DNA from: an uncultured Oscillospiraceae bacterium
Lineage (GTDB): Bacteria; Bacillota; Clostridia; Oscillospirales; Ruminococcaceae
Assembly: GCA_910583935.1 (NCBI GenBank)
Contig: CAJTZM010000011.1
Span: 1 to 64,000, forward strand
Length of the DNA stretch: 64,000 nt
Direction of reading: 5' to 3'
The notes under the pieces are model-generated. The model searched no databases and had not been told where the DNA came from. It saw only the letters and a program-made list of their open reading frames with translations. Shown here piece by piece: positions 45,799-55,585 of the stretch (position 1 is its first letter; each line of letters begins with the position of its first letter). The translations under genes and the position numbers were made by a program.

Positions 45799-45967
45799 TT
45801 TTTTCGCCTCCCTTCTTTCAGCATACTCGTCCCTTTTTAAACAGGCAATCCCCTTCTCTTCCCTTTTTTCAAATGACCGCTTGCAAAAAGCTTTTTCATA
45901 GGAGCCATTCTTCCGAATGGCTGAAAGGGAAACCATCCTTACCGAAAGCTTTCCGGCAAATACGAAT

Positions 45968-46426
45968 TTAATCCATACAAGCTTGAACGAATTTAATTGG
46001 TACATCCATACGTTCTGCTGCCTGCTCCGGCGTCATGCCGCTATCTAAAAACCGTTTGCAGACGATCTTCATATTTTCGCCAATCTCAATAATATGCTTG
46101 TCCGGATCATATATTCTTATCACCCGCTGCCCCCATGCATGTTCCTTGATCGGGTGGACATATTCCACTGCATACTTTTTCAGTTTTTCGACGAACTTGT
46201 CAAAATCATCTTCTTCAAAATAGACTTCAAAGCTCTTGCCGCCAAAGGACACATCGTCTGTTCCAATAAATTCCTGCCAGGCTTCAAGCGTTTGCAATGC
46301 TAAACCGCCTGTCAACGTTTTGTTTGCCCCAAAATCCATGATGACATGAAGGCCAAGCACTTTTTGGAAAAATTCAACCGACCGATTGATGTCCTTTACT
46401 ACCAGCATGGGGTTTTTCATCTTCAT
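45968..46426 (-). CDS. VOC (glyoxalase-like) family protein
   Basis: A 152-residue protein with one glyoxalase/bleomycin-resistance fold (MLVVKDINRSVEFFQKVLGL, then IRIYDPDKHIIEIGE) and a C-terminal tail of about 35 residues (FLDSGMTPEQAAERMDVP) that looks like a helix-turn-helix-like helical extension. Function unknown. ATG 46426 follows GGGAGGAT. Confidence 0.8.
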   Translation of the reverse strand: MKMKNPMLVVKDINRSVEFFQKVLGLHVIMDFGANKTLTGGLALQTLEAWQEFIGTDDVSFGGKSFEVYFEEDDFDKFVEKLKKYAVEYVHPIKEHAWGQRVIRIYDPDKHIIEIGENMKIVCKRFLDSGMTPEQAAERMDVPIKFVQACMD

Positions 46427-46622
46427 AAACCGTATCCTCCCAAAAATCCTCTTTACTGCACTGATTATAACACCCTCGTTTACCCTATACAAGCGGATTT
46501 TGCGAAGCTGCCGGCGTTTTCATCCGGCAGTATTTTTTGAAAGGGGCCCTCCTTTCCTCCTCTTGCATTCAGGACACACATATGATAGGATAAAAGAAAT
46601 TTTTTCAAAGGGGAAAAAGAAA

Positions 46623-47132
46623 ATGCAGCTGAATCTTATAAAGCCTTCGGACGATCTGGAGGAAGCCTACGAGGATTTCCGCGCGGAATGGAACCAGCAG
46701 CGGGAAAAAATTGTCCCCTTCGCCGTCCGTGGGGAGGGATTGACCTACCCACAGCTAATGCAGTTTCTGTACCGCCGGGAAACCGCTCCGGAGGAAGGGC
46801 AGGTCCCCTCCACCGCTTTTTTCCTGGTAAACGATAAACGGGAAATTTTAGGCGCCATTGACATCCGCCACCGGCTAAACGACTACCTGCTTTGTTTTGG
46901 CGGACATATTGGATACGGTATCCGTCCCTCCTGCCGCGGCAAAGGATTGGCCGCCAAAATGCTTGCAATGGCGCTTCCCCACGCAAAACAGCTGGGGATT
47001 GATTGGGCGCTCGTCACCTGCGACCGGGAAAATCCCGCTTCAGCCAAAACCATCCTTCGCTGTGGCGGCGTTTTGGAGGATGAGCGGTTTTTAGAGGGAG
47101 AATGGGTCCAGCGCTATTGGATCGCGCTATAA
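46623..47132 (+). CDS. GNAT family N-acetyltransferase
   Basis: A 169-residue acetyltransferase with GIRPSCRGKGLAAKMLAMAL and the following substrate strand IDWALVTCDRENPASAKTI, a pattern of the YitI/PaiA-like family. Substrate unknown. ATG 46623 is preceded by AAAGGGGAAAAAG. Stands alone between the VOC gene and the Mrp operon. Confidence 0.8.
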   Translation: MQLNLIKPSDDLEEAYEDFRAEWNQQREKIVPFAVRGEGLTYPQLMQFLYRRETAPEEGQVPSTAFFLVNDKREILGAIDIRHRLNDYLLCFGGHIGYGIRPSCRGKGLAAKMLAMALPHAKQLGIDWALVTCDRENPASAKTILRCGGVLEDERFLEGEWVQRYWIAL

Positions 47133-47166
47133 AATCGACCTACAGAAAAACGGCTGGCCAACGAGT

Positions 47167-47203
47167 AAATGGCGGAAAGGGCAATGTCCTTCCGCCATTT
47201 TTT
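47167..47203. terminator. Bidirectional terminator
   Basis: AAATGGCGGA (47167-47176) pairs with TCCGCCATTT (47191-47200), with T-rich sequence behind. It ends the GNAT gene and, from the other side, the Mrp operon. Confidence 0.85.
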
Positions 47204-47242
47204 TCGATCTATTGAAAAGCTTTTGGTTCGCAGGCAAAACCG

Positions 47243-49186
47243 CTATTGCAGCAGCAAATACAACAGTGTGGCCACCACACCGGCGCCATACAAAAGCAGC
47301 TCATACGCAAGCGTTTCACCGACGATTCCCCGATAGACCGGCCGGTTGGAATACGCGCCGAATTGCTCATTGGTCTTTGGCTCCACCGTTTGCGGCGCTT
47401 TTTTATAAAACAGGCGGTGGATCAAATAAATCAGCCAGTCGGCCACAGAGGCAGCGATACGCGAGCAAAATGCCCCCACAAAGGCCAAGCCCTGCAAAAG
47501 CGGACGGTATACCAGATTTTCCAGGTCCGCCCAGCGAGGCCAACGGTCCACATAGACCCGCACGCCCTGCCGATCCTTTTTCATCAGCAGAAAGCGCACC
47601 ACGCCAAAATACAATACTGCGCCGATACAAACGGAAATCAGCGCCCCCTGCAGGTTTGTCCAGGAAAAGTACCGGACCGTATGCTCCAGCGCCTCGCCGC
47701 CCAAAAAGGAACGGGAGGCCTCGGCGATTCGGTCCATGGTCCCGTGAGCAAACAAGCCGAACAGCAACAGGGTCAGGCCGGAAATGGTCAGCATAGCAGA
47801 GGTGGGTTTATCCATATAGGTTCCCTTCTCCACTGGTTTTTCGGGATTTTTCTCAATGAAAATCGCCACAAACAGCTTGGTCATATAGGCCAGGGTCATA
47901 CCTCCGGCGATCAAAAACAGCCATTCGATCACCCGCATGAGACCGGCACTGCCCTGGGCCGCCAGAATCTCAATATACTCCACAATTCCCTCATGCAGCA
48001 GGGTTTTGCTGATATAGCCGCTCCACAAAGGGATACCGCCAACACCGACCGCCGCCATCAGAAAGCTAAAGGCCAACAAGGGCTTTCCTCTGCCCCAGCC
48101 GCGGATTTCGTTGAGATCCAGGCTTTCCGTTCTGGTGAAAATCACCCCGGCGATGACGAAAAGGATCAGCTTAATCAGCGAGTGGTTGAGCATATGCAGC
48201 ACCGTGCCGTACACGGCCAGCTGATTATGGGCGCCTAACAGCCCCTGCATCCCAACGCCCACCAAAATAAAGCCGATTTGGGACATGGAGGAGCAGGCCA
48301 GCGTCCGCTTGAGGTTGATGGAAAAAAGGCCTAAAACCGCTCCCAGCAGCATGGTCACCACGCCTAGGATCAGAATCAGCATCCCCCAATCGGCGTCGCG
48401 GTAAAACACGTCGCAGGATACGACCAGAATGCCGAAAATGCCGGCTTTACTCAATACGGCGGACAAAATCGCCGTAGCGGGAGCAGGTGCCGCCGTATAG
48501 GAACGGGGCATCCAGAAATGCAGCGGGAACATCCCCGCCTTGGCTGCAAAGCCAAACAGGATGCAGCCGCCCGCCGCGTACAAAAGCCGCCGGTCCCCTA
48601 CCGCCGCGCAGGCGCCACGCAACAGGTCAAACTGTAAGGTCCCTGCCAGATGGTACAGCAAGAATACCCCCATCAGAGTGACCAAGCCGCCCAAAACGCC
48701 AATGGTCAGGTAGCTGCGGGAAGCCTTGATCGCTTCCGACGTTTCCTCCTGCACCACCCACACATAAGAGGCAAAGGACATCATCTCGAAGAAAATAAAG
48801 GTCGTATACAAATCGCCCGAAAGGAAAATCCCCATAGTTGCTCCCAGGGCCAGCAGCAAAAACAGGTAATACCGGTTGCGGTTATGCCGGTGGGCAAAAT
48901 AGGATTTAGACGGAAGAGTCGTCATCATCCAGACCGCCGCCGTCAAAAGCGCCATCACTATCCGAAAACCGTCGGCCTGGAAGGTAAGTCCCAAGCCGCA
49001 GATCCCCTCCATACGCAGCGCAGCGCCGGGAAAATACAAAAGCAGCAAGGCGCCGAATAATTCAGCGACTGTAATCGCCAGGACCAGCCAGTCCCGCACG
49101 GATTTGCTTTTTCGTCCGATCAGATAGCTGGCCACTGCTCCCGCCATGGGGAACAGCACCAAAAAAATCAATAAGAAACTGCCCAT
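47243..49186 (-). CDS. Large antiporter-like subunit D4 of the Mrp complex
   Basis: Last and largest membrane subunit of the complex, 647 residues, related to NuoL, HyfB and MrpA/D ion-translocating modules. About fourteen membrane helices carry the conserved Lys/Glu/His pattern: FEMMSFASYVW, FHLHFWMPRSYT-type HFWMPRSYTAAPAPA and LSKAGIF. After the fourteen helices a C-terminal extension of about 180 residues with three extra hydrophobic segments is present. ATG 49186 follows GGAGTGAG. It is the end of the ten-gene unit, and nothing resembling a hydrogenase or NADH module follows. Confidence 0.85.
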   Translation of the reverse strand: MGSFLLIFLVLFPMAGAVASYLIGRKSKSVRDWLVLAITVAELFGALLLLYFPGAALRMEGICGLGLTFQADGFRIVMALLTAAVWMMTTLPSKSYFAHRHNRNRYYLFLLLALGATMGIFLSGDLYTTFIFFEMMSFASYVWVVQEETSEAIKASRSYLTIGVLGGLVTLMGVFLLYHLAGTLQFDLLRGACAAVGDRRLLYAAGGCILFGFAAKAGMFPLHFWMPRSYTAAPAPATAILSAVLSKAGIFGILVVSCDVFYRDADWGMLILILGVVTMLLGAVLGLFSINLKRTLACSSMSQIGFILVGVGMQGLLGAHNQLAVYGTVLHMLNHSLIKLILFVIAGVIFTRTESLDLNEIRGWGRGKPLLAFSFLMAAVGVGGIPLWSGYISKTLLHEGIVEYIEILAAQGSAGLMRVIEWLFLIAGGMTLAYMTKLFVAIFIEKNPEKPVEKGTYMDKPTSAMLTISGLTLLLFGLFAHGTMDRIAEASRSFLGGEALEHTVRYFSWTNLQGALISVCIGAVLYFGVVRFLLMKKDRQGVRVYVDRWPRWADLENLVYRPLLQGLAFVGAFCSRIAASVADWLIYLIHRLFYKKAPQTVEPKTNEQFGAYSNRPVYRGIVGETLAYELLLYGAGVVATLLYLLLQ

Positions 49187-49221
49187 TTTCTCACTCCAAA
49201 CTCTCATGGTTTCAGCAATTA

Positions 49222-50694
49222 CTACAAGCCAGCCGCAATCCTTTCAAACACTGCAAGCAGCGGTGAGGCACAAAGGCCAAGCAAAACCGACGCGGCGCTC
49301 AAGATGATCAGCGGAACGGTCATCAGCCGGTTGGGGTCCTCCACCTCTTTGACCGACGCGGGGTCATACCCTTTGCCCGGGAAATACGCCCGGATCACCA
49401 CCGCCATCAGGTACAGCGCCGTTAAAAGGGCCGAGACAATCAGTGCAGCCACCCCGATCCACGCCAATGGCATTCCCGTATCCACTGCGGCGGTGGCAAT
49501 GTTCCACTTACTGATAAATCCAGCCAGCGGCGGAATACCCATCAGCCCCAAGGAGGCGATGGTAAACGCGGCCATAGTAACCGGCATTGCCCGGCCAAAG
49601 CCCTCCAGCTGGTAGACGTATTCCCGGTGGGTTTTGTAGATAATGGCGCCAGCGCAGAAAAACAGGGTGATCTTAATCACCGCATGGAACACCATGTGGG
49701 ACAGGCCGCCGACTAAGCCGGCGGGGGTCATCAGCGTGACCGAAAAGAGGATATAGGACAGGTTGCTGACAGTGGAATATGCAAGCCGCCGCTTTAAATG
49801 CGGGGTGCGAAGAGCCATGGCCGACCCATATACGATAGTAACGGCCGCTGCTGTCATGACTACCGTCTGGGCCCAGCTGCCCCGCAGAAAATCGCAGCCA
49901 AAGCCATAATAGGTCAACCGGATTACGGCGAAAACACCCGCCTTAACTACCGCCACCGCATGCAGCAAGGCGGATACCGGCGTCGGAGCCACCGAAGCGT
50001 CCGGAAGCCATCCATGAAACGGGAACACCGCCGCTTTTACGCCAAAGCCAAAAAAGCCCAGGATGAATACCGTCTGCAAAAGGAGTTCCTTTCCGCCGGT
50101 TTTAGCGGGATCCAGCACGCCGCCGAAGGTGAAATCCAACGTCGAGCCGTAGCTGAGCAGGAAAATCATAGCAATAAAGGCAAAAGCCGCGCCGGACAAA
50201 GAGTAGATCAAATACTTTTTGCCCGCATACCGGGCCCTTCCGTCCATCGAATGCATGACCAGCGGCAACGTCGCCAAGGTCAGCAGCTCATAAAACAGGT
50301 ACAAGGTCAAAAAGTTATCCGCAAAGGCCACGCCCACAATTACGCCGAAGGTCATGGTAAAAAAGCCAAAAAACTTATTCTCCCTACCCTCATGCTTCAT
50401 GTATTCGAAGGAATAGAAGGTGGTCAGCGGCCACAAAAGAGAAACCAGAATTCCGAAGATCCGGCCCATTCCGTCAACCTGCAAAGTGATCTGCATGGTA
50501 TCGGAAAAACGGATCAGCGTCAGAGCTTCATCCGGCGTCCAGACCAGGACAGCCATCGCCAGCACCGCATTGACGATCACCGCGCCAGCCACATAGATCT
50601 GGCGTTTGCGGCGGTCTTCTATGGGACGGGCCAGCATGAAAGCGCCGGCCAAAATCGGGAACAGAACCGGCAGACACAGTATCCAAACAGGCAC
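49222..50694 (-). CDS. Antiporter-like subunit D3 of the Mrp complex
   Basis: A 490-residue, fourteen-helix protein of the MrpD/ND2/ND4/ND5 family. Motifs include LYLFYELLTLATLPLV, HGWLPDASVAPTPVSALLHA and VVKAGVF, with the membrane Glu and Lys that form proton or sodium channels. Start ATG 50694 behind GGAGGGGAAG. It lies 18 nt after the preceding D2 stop. One of three similarly sized antiporter subunits in this operon. Confidence 0.88.
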   Translation of the reverse strand: MPVWILCLPVLFPILAGAFMLARPIEDRRKRQIYVAGAVIVNAVLAMAVLVWTPDEALTLIRFSDTMQITLQVDGMGRIFGILVSLLWPLTTFYSFEYMKHEGRENKFFGFFTMTFGVIVGVAFADNFLTLYLFYELLTLATLPLVMHSMDGRARYAGKKYLIYSLSGAAFAFIAMIFLLSYGSTLDFTFGGVLDPAKTGGKELLLQTVFILGFFGFGVKAAVFPFHGWLPDASVAPTPVSALLHAVAVVKAGVFAVIRLTYYGFGCDFLRGSWAQTVVMTAAAVTIVYGSAMALRTPHLKRRLAYSTVSNLSYILFSVTLMTPAGLVGGLSHMVFHAVIKITLFFCAGAIIYKTHREYVYQLEGFGRAMPVTMAAFTIASLGLMGIPPLAGFISKWNIATAAVDTGMPLAWIGVAALIVSALLTALYLMAVVIRAYFPGKGYDPASVKEVEDPNRLMTVPLIILSAASVLLGLCASPLLAVFERIAAGL

Positions 50695-50712
50695 AAGCTT
50701 CCCCTCCCAACA

Positions 50713-52179
50713 TTAAAATAGTGCGGCAGAAACGCCGCCGATAAACTCTGTAAGCGGACCGGGGAAAATACCCAGCAGCACCGCCAGCACCGCCAAAATG
50801 ACCAGCGGCACCGTCATATAGCAAGAGGGCTCCTTCTTTTCCAGGTTCGCGTAATCAAAATCCCGCCCCGGGAAAAAGCCGCGGGTGACAATGGGAAGCA
50901 GATATCCGGCGGTCAAAAGTGCGCTGATCAAAAGAATCGCCACTCCCGCGATACCCAGTGCGCCGTATTCCGAGATCCCGCCCTGGGCCAGATACCATTT
51001 GCTGACAAACCCCGCAGTAGGCGGAATCCCGATTAAGGAAAGCGCCCCAAAGGCAAAGCACCAGATCACCACCGGCATCTGCTTGCCGATACCGGCCAGC
51101 TCCCGCACATCGGTTTTGCCGGTTTTATAGATAACGGCTCCCGCCGCCATAAACAAAAGGTTTTTGACCAGCGCATGGAACACCATCTGCAAAAGTGCGC
51201 CGGTAAAGCCCACGCCGTTTAGCAAAAACAGCCCGAACAGCACATAGGAAACCTGGCTGACGGTGGAATAGGCCAACCGTTTTTTGAGCACCTTCTCCTT
51301 GTAGGCCAGCATGGAACCGGCGAACACCGTCGCCAAAGAGAGGCACAAAAGTACGGTCTGGGCCCAGCTACCTTGCAAAAACCCGGCGCCGAACAGGTAG
51401 AAGGTCACCCGGATCATGGCCAGGACACCCGCTTTGGTAATGATGCCAGACAGCACCGCTGACGCAGGCGCAGGTGCCACCGGGTGGGCGGTGGGCAGCC
51501 ATGCCTGCAGGGGCAGCATACCCGCCTTGCAGCCAAAGCCGATCATCATCAAAAGCCAGATGGTAAACAGCAGGTTCTCATGGCCGGACACAAGGCTCAA
51601 ATCCAAAGTCCCGCCTGCCGAAAATTCAGTGGACACGCAATAGCGGTTTAAAAAGAAAAATCCGATCAATGCAAGCCCTGCGCCAAAGGTCGAGTAGCCC
51701 AGATACTTAAATCCGGCTGCCACCGCCTCTCGGCTTCCGTTATGGATGACCAGCGGAACGGTAATTAAGGTCATCATCTCATAGAACATATATAAGGTCA
51801 AAAGGTTTCCCGCCAGACCGATTCCCATCAAAATGCCAAGGGTCATGGTAAAAAAGCCGAAAAAGCGCTCTTCTTTCCCCTCGTGCTGCATATACTCATA
51901 GGCAAAGAATGCCGCCAGCATCCAGACGCCGGAAACCAGGCAGAGAAAAAATCTGCTCATTCCGTCCAGCCGCAGATAGATGGAAATGCTTCCGCCCAAA
52001 TCCCAGATACGCAAAGACGGCTCCGGCAAAAAGCTGATGCCCACCGCTGAAACGAACGTACCCAGCACGGCGGCGGATACCGCAATTCTACGGGCTCTGG
52101 GATTGTGCAGCCAAAACACGACCAGGCCGACCATCAGCGGCAGTAGAACGGGCAGAAGCAGAACTAGATTGTTGAACAC
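50713..52179 (-). CDS. Antiporter-like subunit D2 of the Mrp complex
   Basis: A 488-residue protein closely similar in layout to its neighbour: LYMFYEMMTLITVPLV, QAWLPTAHPVAPAPASAV, LSGIITKAGVL and the same C-terminal pattern ending MTVPLVILAVLAVLLG. ATG 52179 follows GAGGTGA. The strong likeness of D2 and D3 points to tandem gene duplication within the operon. Confidence 0.88.
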   Translation of the reverse strand: MFNNLVLLLPVLLPLMVGLVVFWLHNPRARRIAVSAAVLGTFVSAVGISFLPEPSLRIWDLGGSISIYLRLDGMSRFFLCLVSGVWMLAAFFAYEYMQHEGKEERFFGFFTMTLGILMGIGLAGNLLTLYMFYEMMTLITVPLVIHNGSREAVAAGFKYLGYSTFGAGLALIGFFFLNRYCVSTEFSAGGTLDLSLVSGHENLLFTIWLLMMIGFGCKAGMLPLQAWLPTAHPVAPAPASAVLSGIITKAGVLAMIRVTFYLFGAGFLQGSWAQTVLLCLSLATVFAGSMLAYKEKVLKKRLAYSTVSQVSYVLFGLFLLNGVGFTGALLQMVFHALVKNLLFMAAGAVIYKTGKTDVRELAGIGKQMPVVIWCFAFGALSLIGIPPTAGFVSKWYLAQGGISEYGALGIAGVAILLISALLTAGYLLPIVTRGFFPGRDFDYANLEKKEPSCYMTVPLVILAVLAVLLGIFPGPLTEFIGGVSAALF

Positions 52180-52204
52180 GAATTGATCACCTCTTTATCG
52201 GGAC

Positions 52205-53707
52205 TTATAAGAGCGCAAGTCCGTTTTGAATCAGCGTTACAACCGGCTGGTAGCATATTCCCAGGAAAAACACCGCCGCAATGAACAGGACTGTGGAAAC
52301 CGCGAAGGTCGGGTCCGCCGGCTGTTTTTCCCCGGCTTCCCCCTCCGCCGGCTTGGACCAAAGGGCAGTCACCGCCGGAATATAGTACAGCGCGTTCAGC
52401 ACCGTAGACAGCGCCAGAGTCAACAGGGTCATCCACATCTTTACCGGCTGCGCCATCGTAGCGCTGGCAAAGAACACCTTGGCGGCGAAGCCGCCGAACA
52501 GCGGAATACCGATCATGGATAAGGCGCCGACGGTAAAGCCCACGCCAGCCAGCTTGTTCTCATAGGCGGCGCCCCGCAGGGCATATAGCTTTTTATTGTG
52601 ATGCCGCCCGGCGCTCAGGGCGCTGGCACAGCCAAAGAGCATGGGTTTTGTGCAGGCGTGAACCAAAATCTGGAAACAGGCGGCCATGATGCCCACATCG
52701 GTCCCCAGGCCGATTCCCATAAAAACATATCCCAGCTGCGCCACCGAGGAATAGGCCAGCATCCGCTTGATATGCCCTTCTTTTATGGCGCCCACCGAGC
52801 CAACGATCATCCCCGCCAGGCCGAACAGGAAAACCATGTTGGTGACGCGCAGGCTGCGGATGACCTCAATGGTAAACACCTTGTAGAACAGCCGGATCAT
52901 CAAAATAATATAGCCCTTGACCACCAGTCCGGACAAAACCGAGCTGGAAGCGGTGGTCGCCGAGCCGTGAGCAGGCGGCAGCCACAGATGGAAAGGGAAC
53001 ATAGCGCTTTTAATCCCCAGGCCCATGACAATCAGGCCCACAACCACCGTCAGCGGCATCGCGTATTGATTCGTGGCCACCAGCTCCAGTACCCGCTGCT
53101 GCAAATTGGGGAACAAAAGGTGCCCGGTAATACAGTACAACAAGACGATGCCCAAAAGCACCAGGCCGGAGCCCAGCAGACTCATGATCAAGTACCGCAT
53201 GGTGGCGACCATCGTGGCGGAGCTGTCCTTTGCCATGACGATGGCGCAGGCGGCGATGGTGCTGATTTCGATAAAAACGTATGCGGTAAAAATATCGTTG
53301 GTATAGGTCAGCGCCAACAGCGCCGCCAAAATCTCGTCCATCATGATGAAATACAGCTTCTGCTTTTCCGGCAGCACATCCTCAAAAATATCCCGCCGGC
53401 CGGCCAGCAGCGCCAGCAGCATGACCAGGCAGATGGCTGTAGCCAAAACCGCCTCCAGCGGGCCCACCGACAGCTCGTTTCCCCAGGGAGCCGGAAAATG
53501 GCCCATCATGAAGCTGAAGCTTTCGTTTCTCGGCCCGACTCTGCCCAGCAAAACGCCGGACAAAACCAATCCCGCGCCGCTGGCGCACAGACTGAGCCGG
53601 TACGCCCATTTTCCGTTTTTCAAAAGCGGGGTGACAATACCGGAAATCATGCAGATAAAAATGCTGAAAAATGGAAAGTTATGTATAAAAGACACCGGTT
53701 CACTCAT
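52205..53707 (-). CDS. mrpD: Antiporter-like subunit D1 (MrpD) of the Mrp complex
   Basis: A 500-residue antiporter subunit following MrpC directly, with AYVFIEISTIAACAIVM, HLWLPPAHGSATTASSSVL, SGLVVKGYI and GIPLFGGFAAK. It is the expected position of MrpD in Mrp operons. ATG 53707 overlaps the mrpC stop by 8 nt; the frame is open to 53743. Confidence 0.88.
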   Translation of the reverse strand: MSEPVSFIHNFPFFSIFICMISGIVTPLLKNGKWAYRLSLCASGAGLVLSGVLLGRVGPRNESFSFMMGHFPAPWGNELSVGPLEAVLATAICLVMLLALLAGRRDIFEDVLPEKQKLYFIMMDEILAALLALTYTNDIFTAYVFIEISTIAACAIVMAKDSSATMVATMRYLIMSLLGSGLVLLGIVLLYCITGHLLFPNLQQRVLELVATNQYAMPLTVVVGLIVMGLGIKSAMFPFHLWLPPAHGSATTASSSVLSGLVVKGYIILMIRLFYKVFTIEVIRSLRVTNMVFLFGLAGMIVGSVGAIKEGHIKRMLAYSSVAQLGYVFMGIGLGTDVGIMAACFQILVHACTKPMLFGCASALSAGRHHNKKLYALRGAAYENKLAGVGFTVGALSMIGIPLFGGFAAKVFFASATMAQPVKMWMTLLTLALSTVLNALYYIPAVTALWSKPAEGEAGEKQPADPTFAVSTVLFIAAVFFLGICYQPVVTLIQNGLALL

Positions 53708-54074
53708 CTCCCTTTTGTCTGGCCAGCAGGACGATTTCGTCAAAGTTGACCGTTTTGTATTTCTGGTACAGCCGCTGGATTAAAGCCAGGGAAAAGGCGG
53801 TAACGCTTACAGAAACCACAATGCCGGTAAGCACCAGTCCGGCGGGGATGGGGTTGATATAATCCGCCGCACGGGCCGTCTCCCCAACCAAAATCGGCGC
53901 CAGACGCCCTTCAATATAGCCCTGGGACGCCAAAAACAGATAAACTGCATTATCCATAATGCCGAACCCAATAACCTTTTTTACCAAATTGTTCTGCAAA
54001 AGAAGGTTTAAAAAACCAATGCCAAAAAGAATGACCGCCGCCACCTCATAGTGGTTGATCAGCAGGTTTTCCAT
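53700..54074 (-). CDS. mrpC: MrpC (NuoK-like subunit)
   Basis: Small 124-residue membrane protein with three helices, homologous to NuoK: EVAAVILFGIGFLNLLLQNN, FGIMDNAVYLFLAS and IPAGLVLTGIVVSVSVTAF. Conserved Glu in the first helix and Asn/Asp in the second are visible. Start overlaps the MrpB stop as TAATG. Essential part of Mrp sodium/proton antiporters. Confidence 0.92.
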   Translation of the reverse strand: MENLLINHYEVAAVILFGIGFLNLLLQNNLVKKVIGFGIMDNAVYLFLASQGYIEGRLAPILVGETARAADYINPIPAGLVLTGIVVSVSVTAFSLALIQRLYQKYKTVNFDEIVLLARQKGDE

Positions 54075-55021
54075 TACAACTCCCCCTTTGTGAACAGCGC
54101 GTAAAATCCGTACATAGTGCAGGCAACCACAATGCCGACGCAGATATCCAGAACCAGGATGAGACCAGAGCTTAAAATCGCGCCAGGCGTTCCCAGCGGA
54201 ATATGGGACTCCAGGTGATTGGCGCCGGTAAAGAAGGAGTACGCCTTAGAAGCGGCGTAAACCATCAAGGCCGAAGAGGTGATCTTGCGGAAGGTGCTGT
54301 AGTTAAAAAACCGGCTCATCCGGATCATGCCGAAGGAAACGGCAAACAAAATCAGCGCCGACCCCATAATCGTACCGCCGGAAAATCCGCCGCCGGGGGA
54401 CAGATGTCCGTTGAGTACCACATAAATGCCATAGACCAACACGCAGGGAATAATCAGCTTGGCAATCTGTAAAAGAATGATATCCTCCTCGTGCCCTTCT
54501 ACGATATGCTCTCTGGCCGTCAGCAGATCCTCGTCCTTATCCGTGTTGTTCCGGTCGCGCATCAAAAGCATGGTCACGCAGGTCACCGCCAAAAACAGCA
54601 CCGACGATTCCCCAAAGGTGTCGAACGCACGGTAGTCCAGAATCATGCCAGCGACCATATTGACCGCGCCAGTCTCCTCCAGTCCATCCTCCACATATCG
54701 CTCCACCACTTCGTTTTCCGCCGGGTTATCCGGGCTGCCGAACAAGGGAAGCTGCACGACCGTAATCATCAGCACCGCAACAATGATCACGCCGATGAAC
54801 ACGGCGCACACCCGGTAAATATGTTCAAAACGGGTAAGGCCCATCCATTCTTTTTTCGGGGCCGCCGCCTTCTTCTTTTGGGGCTTAACCTCTTTTTTCT
54901 TTTTCGGCTTAGGCGGCTCGGCCGGCAGCAGAGCTTTTTCCGGCGCATCGCCGTTGACCCAGGCACAAAACCGCTGCCAGGGAGTCTTTTTTTCCTTTTT
55001 CATTCTGGCCATCTTATTCAT
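54074..55021 (-). CDS. mrpB: MbhE-MrpB fusion with basic N-terminal arm
   Basis: Residues 1 to about 60 are a cytoplasmic arm rich in Lys, Pro and Ala (KPKKKKEVKPQKKKAAAPKK), then a membrane helix at about 70-90. About residues 120-152 match the MbhE/MrpA C-terminal part (MVAGMILDYRAFDTFGESSV). From about 185 the MrpB domain follows with GHLSPGGGFSGGTIM and four helices. In archaeal and some bacterial operons these are separate genes; here they are fused. ATG 55021 follows AAGGGA. The Lys-rich arm is unusual for the family. Confidence 0.85.
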   Translation of the reverse strand: MNKMARMKKEKKTPWQRFCAWVNGDAPEKALLPAEPPKPKKKKEVKPQKKKAAAPKKEWMGLTRFEHIYRVCAVFIGVIIVAVLMITVVQLPLFGSPDNPAENEVVERYVEDGLEETGAVNMVAGMILDYRAFDTFGESSVLFLAVTCVTMLLMRDRNNTDKDEDLLTAREHIVEGHEEDIILLQIAKLIIPCVLVYGIYVVLNGHLSPGGGFSGGTIMGSALILFAVSFGMIRMSRFFNYSTFRKITSSALMVYAASKAYSFFTGANHLESHIPLGTPGAILSSGLILVLDICVGIVVACTMYGFYALFTKGEL

Positions 55022-55268
55022 CACTCGTTCCCTTCAGCGCGTGGATTTTTTTCAGCGTATAAACAAGCAGCAGTCCGCTGACCCCTGCGCCCACCGCCGC
55101 CTCGGTAATGGCCAGGTCCGGGCTTTCCAAAAGCACCCAGATCACCGACATAACCAGGCTAAAGGAGGTAAAAATCACCACAGAAACCAGCAGTCGTTTT
55201 GAAAAGGTCACCGCCAAGGCGCAGATAATCAGCAAAATCGGCAGGATCAGCTCCAAAGCCAGTCTCAT
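55014..55268 (-). CDS. MbhD-like subunit (DUF4040)
   Basis: An 84-residue protein with three membrane helices corresponding to the MbhD/MrpA-internal NuoJ-like part: ILLIICALAVTFSKRLLVSV, VMSVIWVLLESPDLAITEAAVGAG and GLLLVYTL. The ESPDLAITEAAVGAG loop is the hallmark. Its start overlaps the mrpG stop (ATGA) and its end overlaps mrpB. Splitting MrpA into such small genes is the archaeal/Thermotoga-like arrangement. Confidence 0.88.
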   Translation of the reverse strand: MRLALELILPILLIICALAVTFSKRLLVSVVIFTSFSLVMSVIWVLLESPDLAITEAAVGAGVSGLLLVYTLKKIHALKGTSDE

Positions 55269-55585
55269 TTCTCAACCACCTCGCATTCGGATTTGATATG
55301 TTTAAAGGTCACAAATTCCGCCTTTGCCAGCAGATGACTGGAAACCGGACTTGCAAGCCATAAAAAGGCGATGATCAGACCCATGCGCAGAGCGTGAAAG
55401 CCCCACCCTGTCAAGAGGATCAGCCCCAGCAGAACGAATAAAATACCCAGCGTATCTCCCAGGGCGGCGGCATGCATACGGTTAAGGACATATTGAAAGC
55501 GAAACAGCCCAAAAACCGATACCACATAGACAAAAAGGCCCAGGCCAACCAGAACCATTCCCGCCACAATTCTAACGTTTTCCAT
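55265..55585 (-). CDS. mrpG: MrpG subunit
   Basis: A 106-residue protein with three helices and the MrpG pattern FGLFRFQYVLNRMHAAALGDTLG and TGWGFHALRMGLIIAFLWLASPVSSHLLAKA. AGGAGGAG precedes ATG 55585; the first 13 in-frame codons above it overlap mrpF. Confidence 0.9.
   Translation of the reverse strand: MENVRIVAGMVLVGLGLFVYVVSVFGLFRFQYVLNRMHAAALGDTLGILFVLLGLILLTGWGFHALRMGLIIAFLWLASPVSSHLLAKAEFVTFKHIKSECEVVEK

Noticed and set aside
52598..53749. A 383-codon plus-strand frame opposite mrpD
   Set aside because: It is rich in Gln, His and Arg, as expected for the complement of a hydrophobic membrane gene, with no plausible domain.
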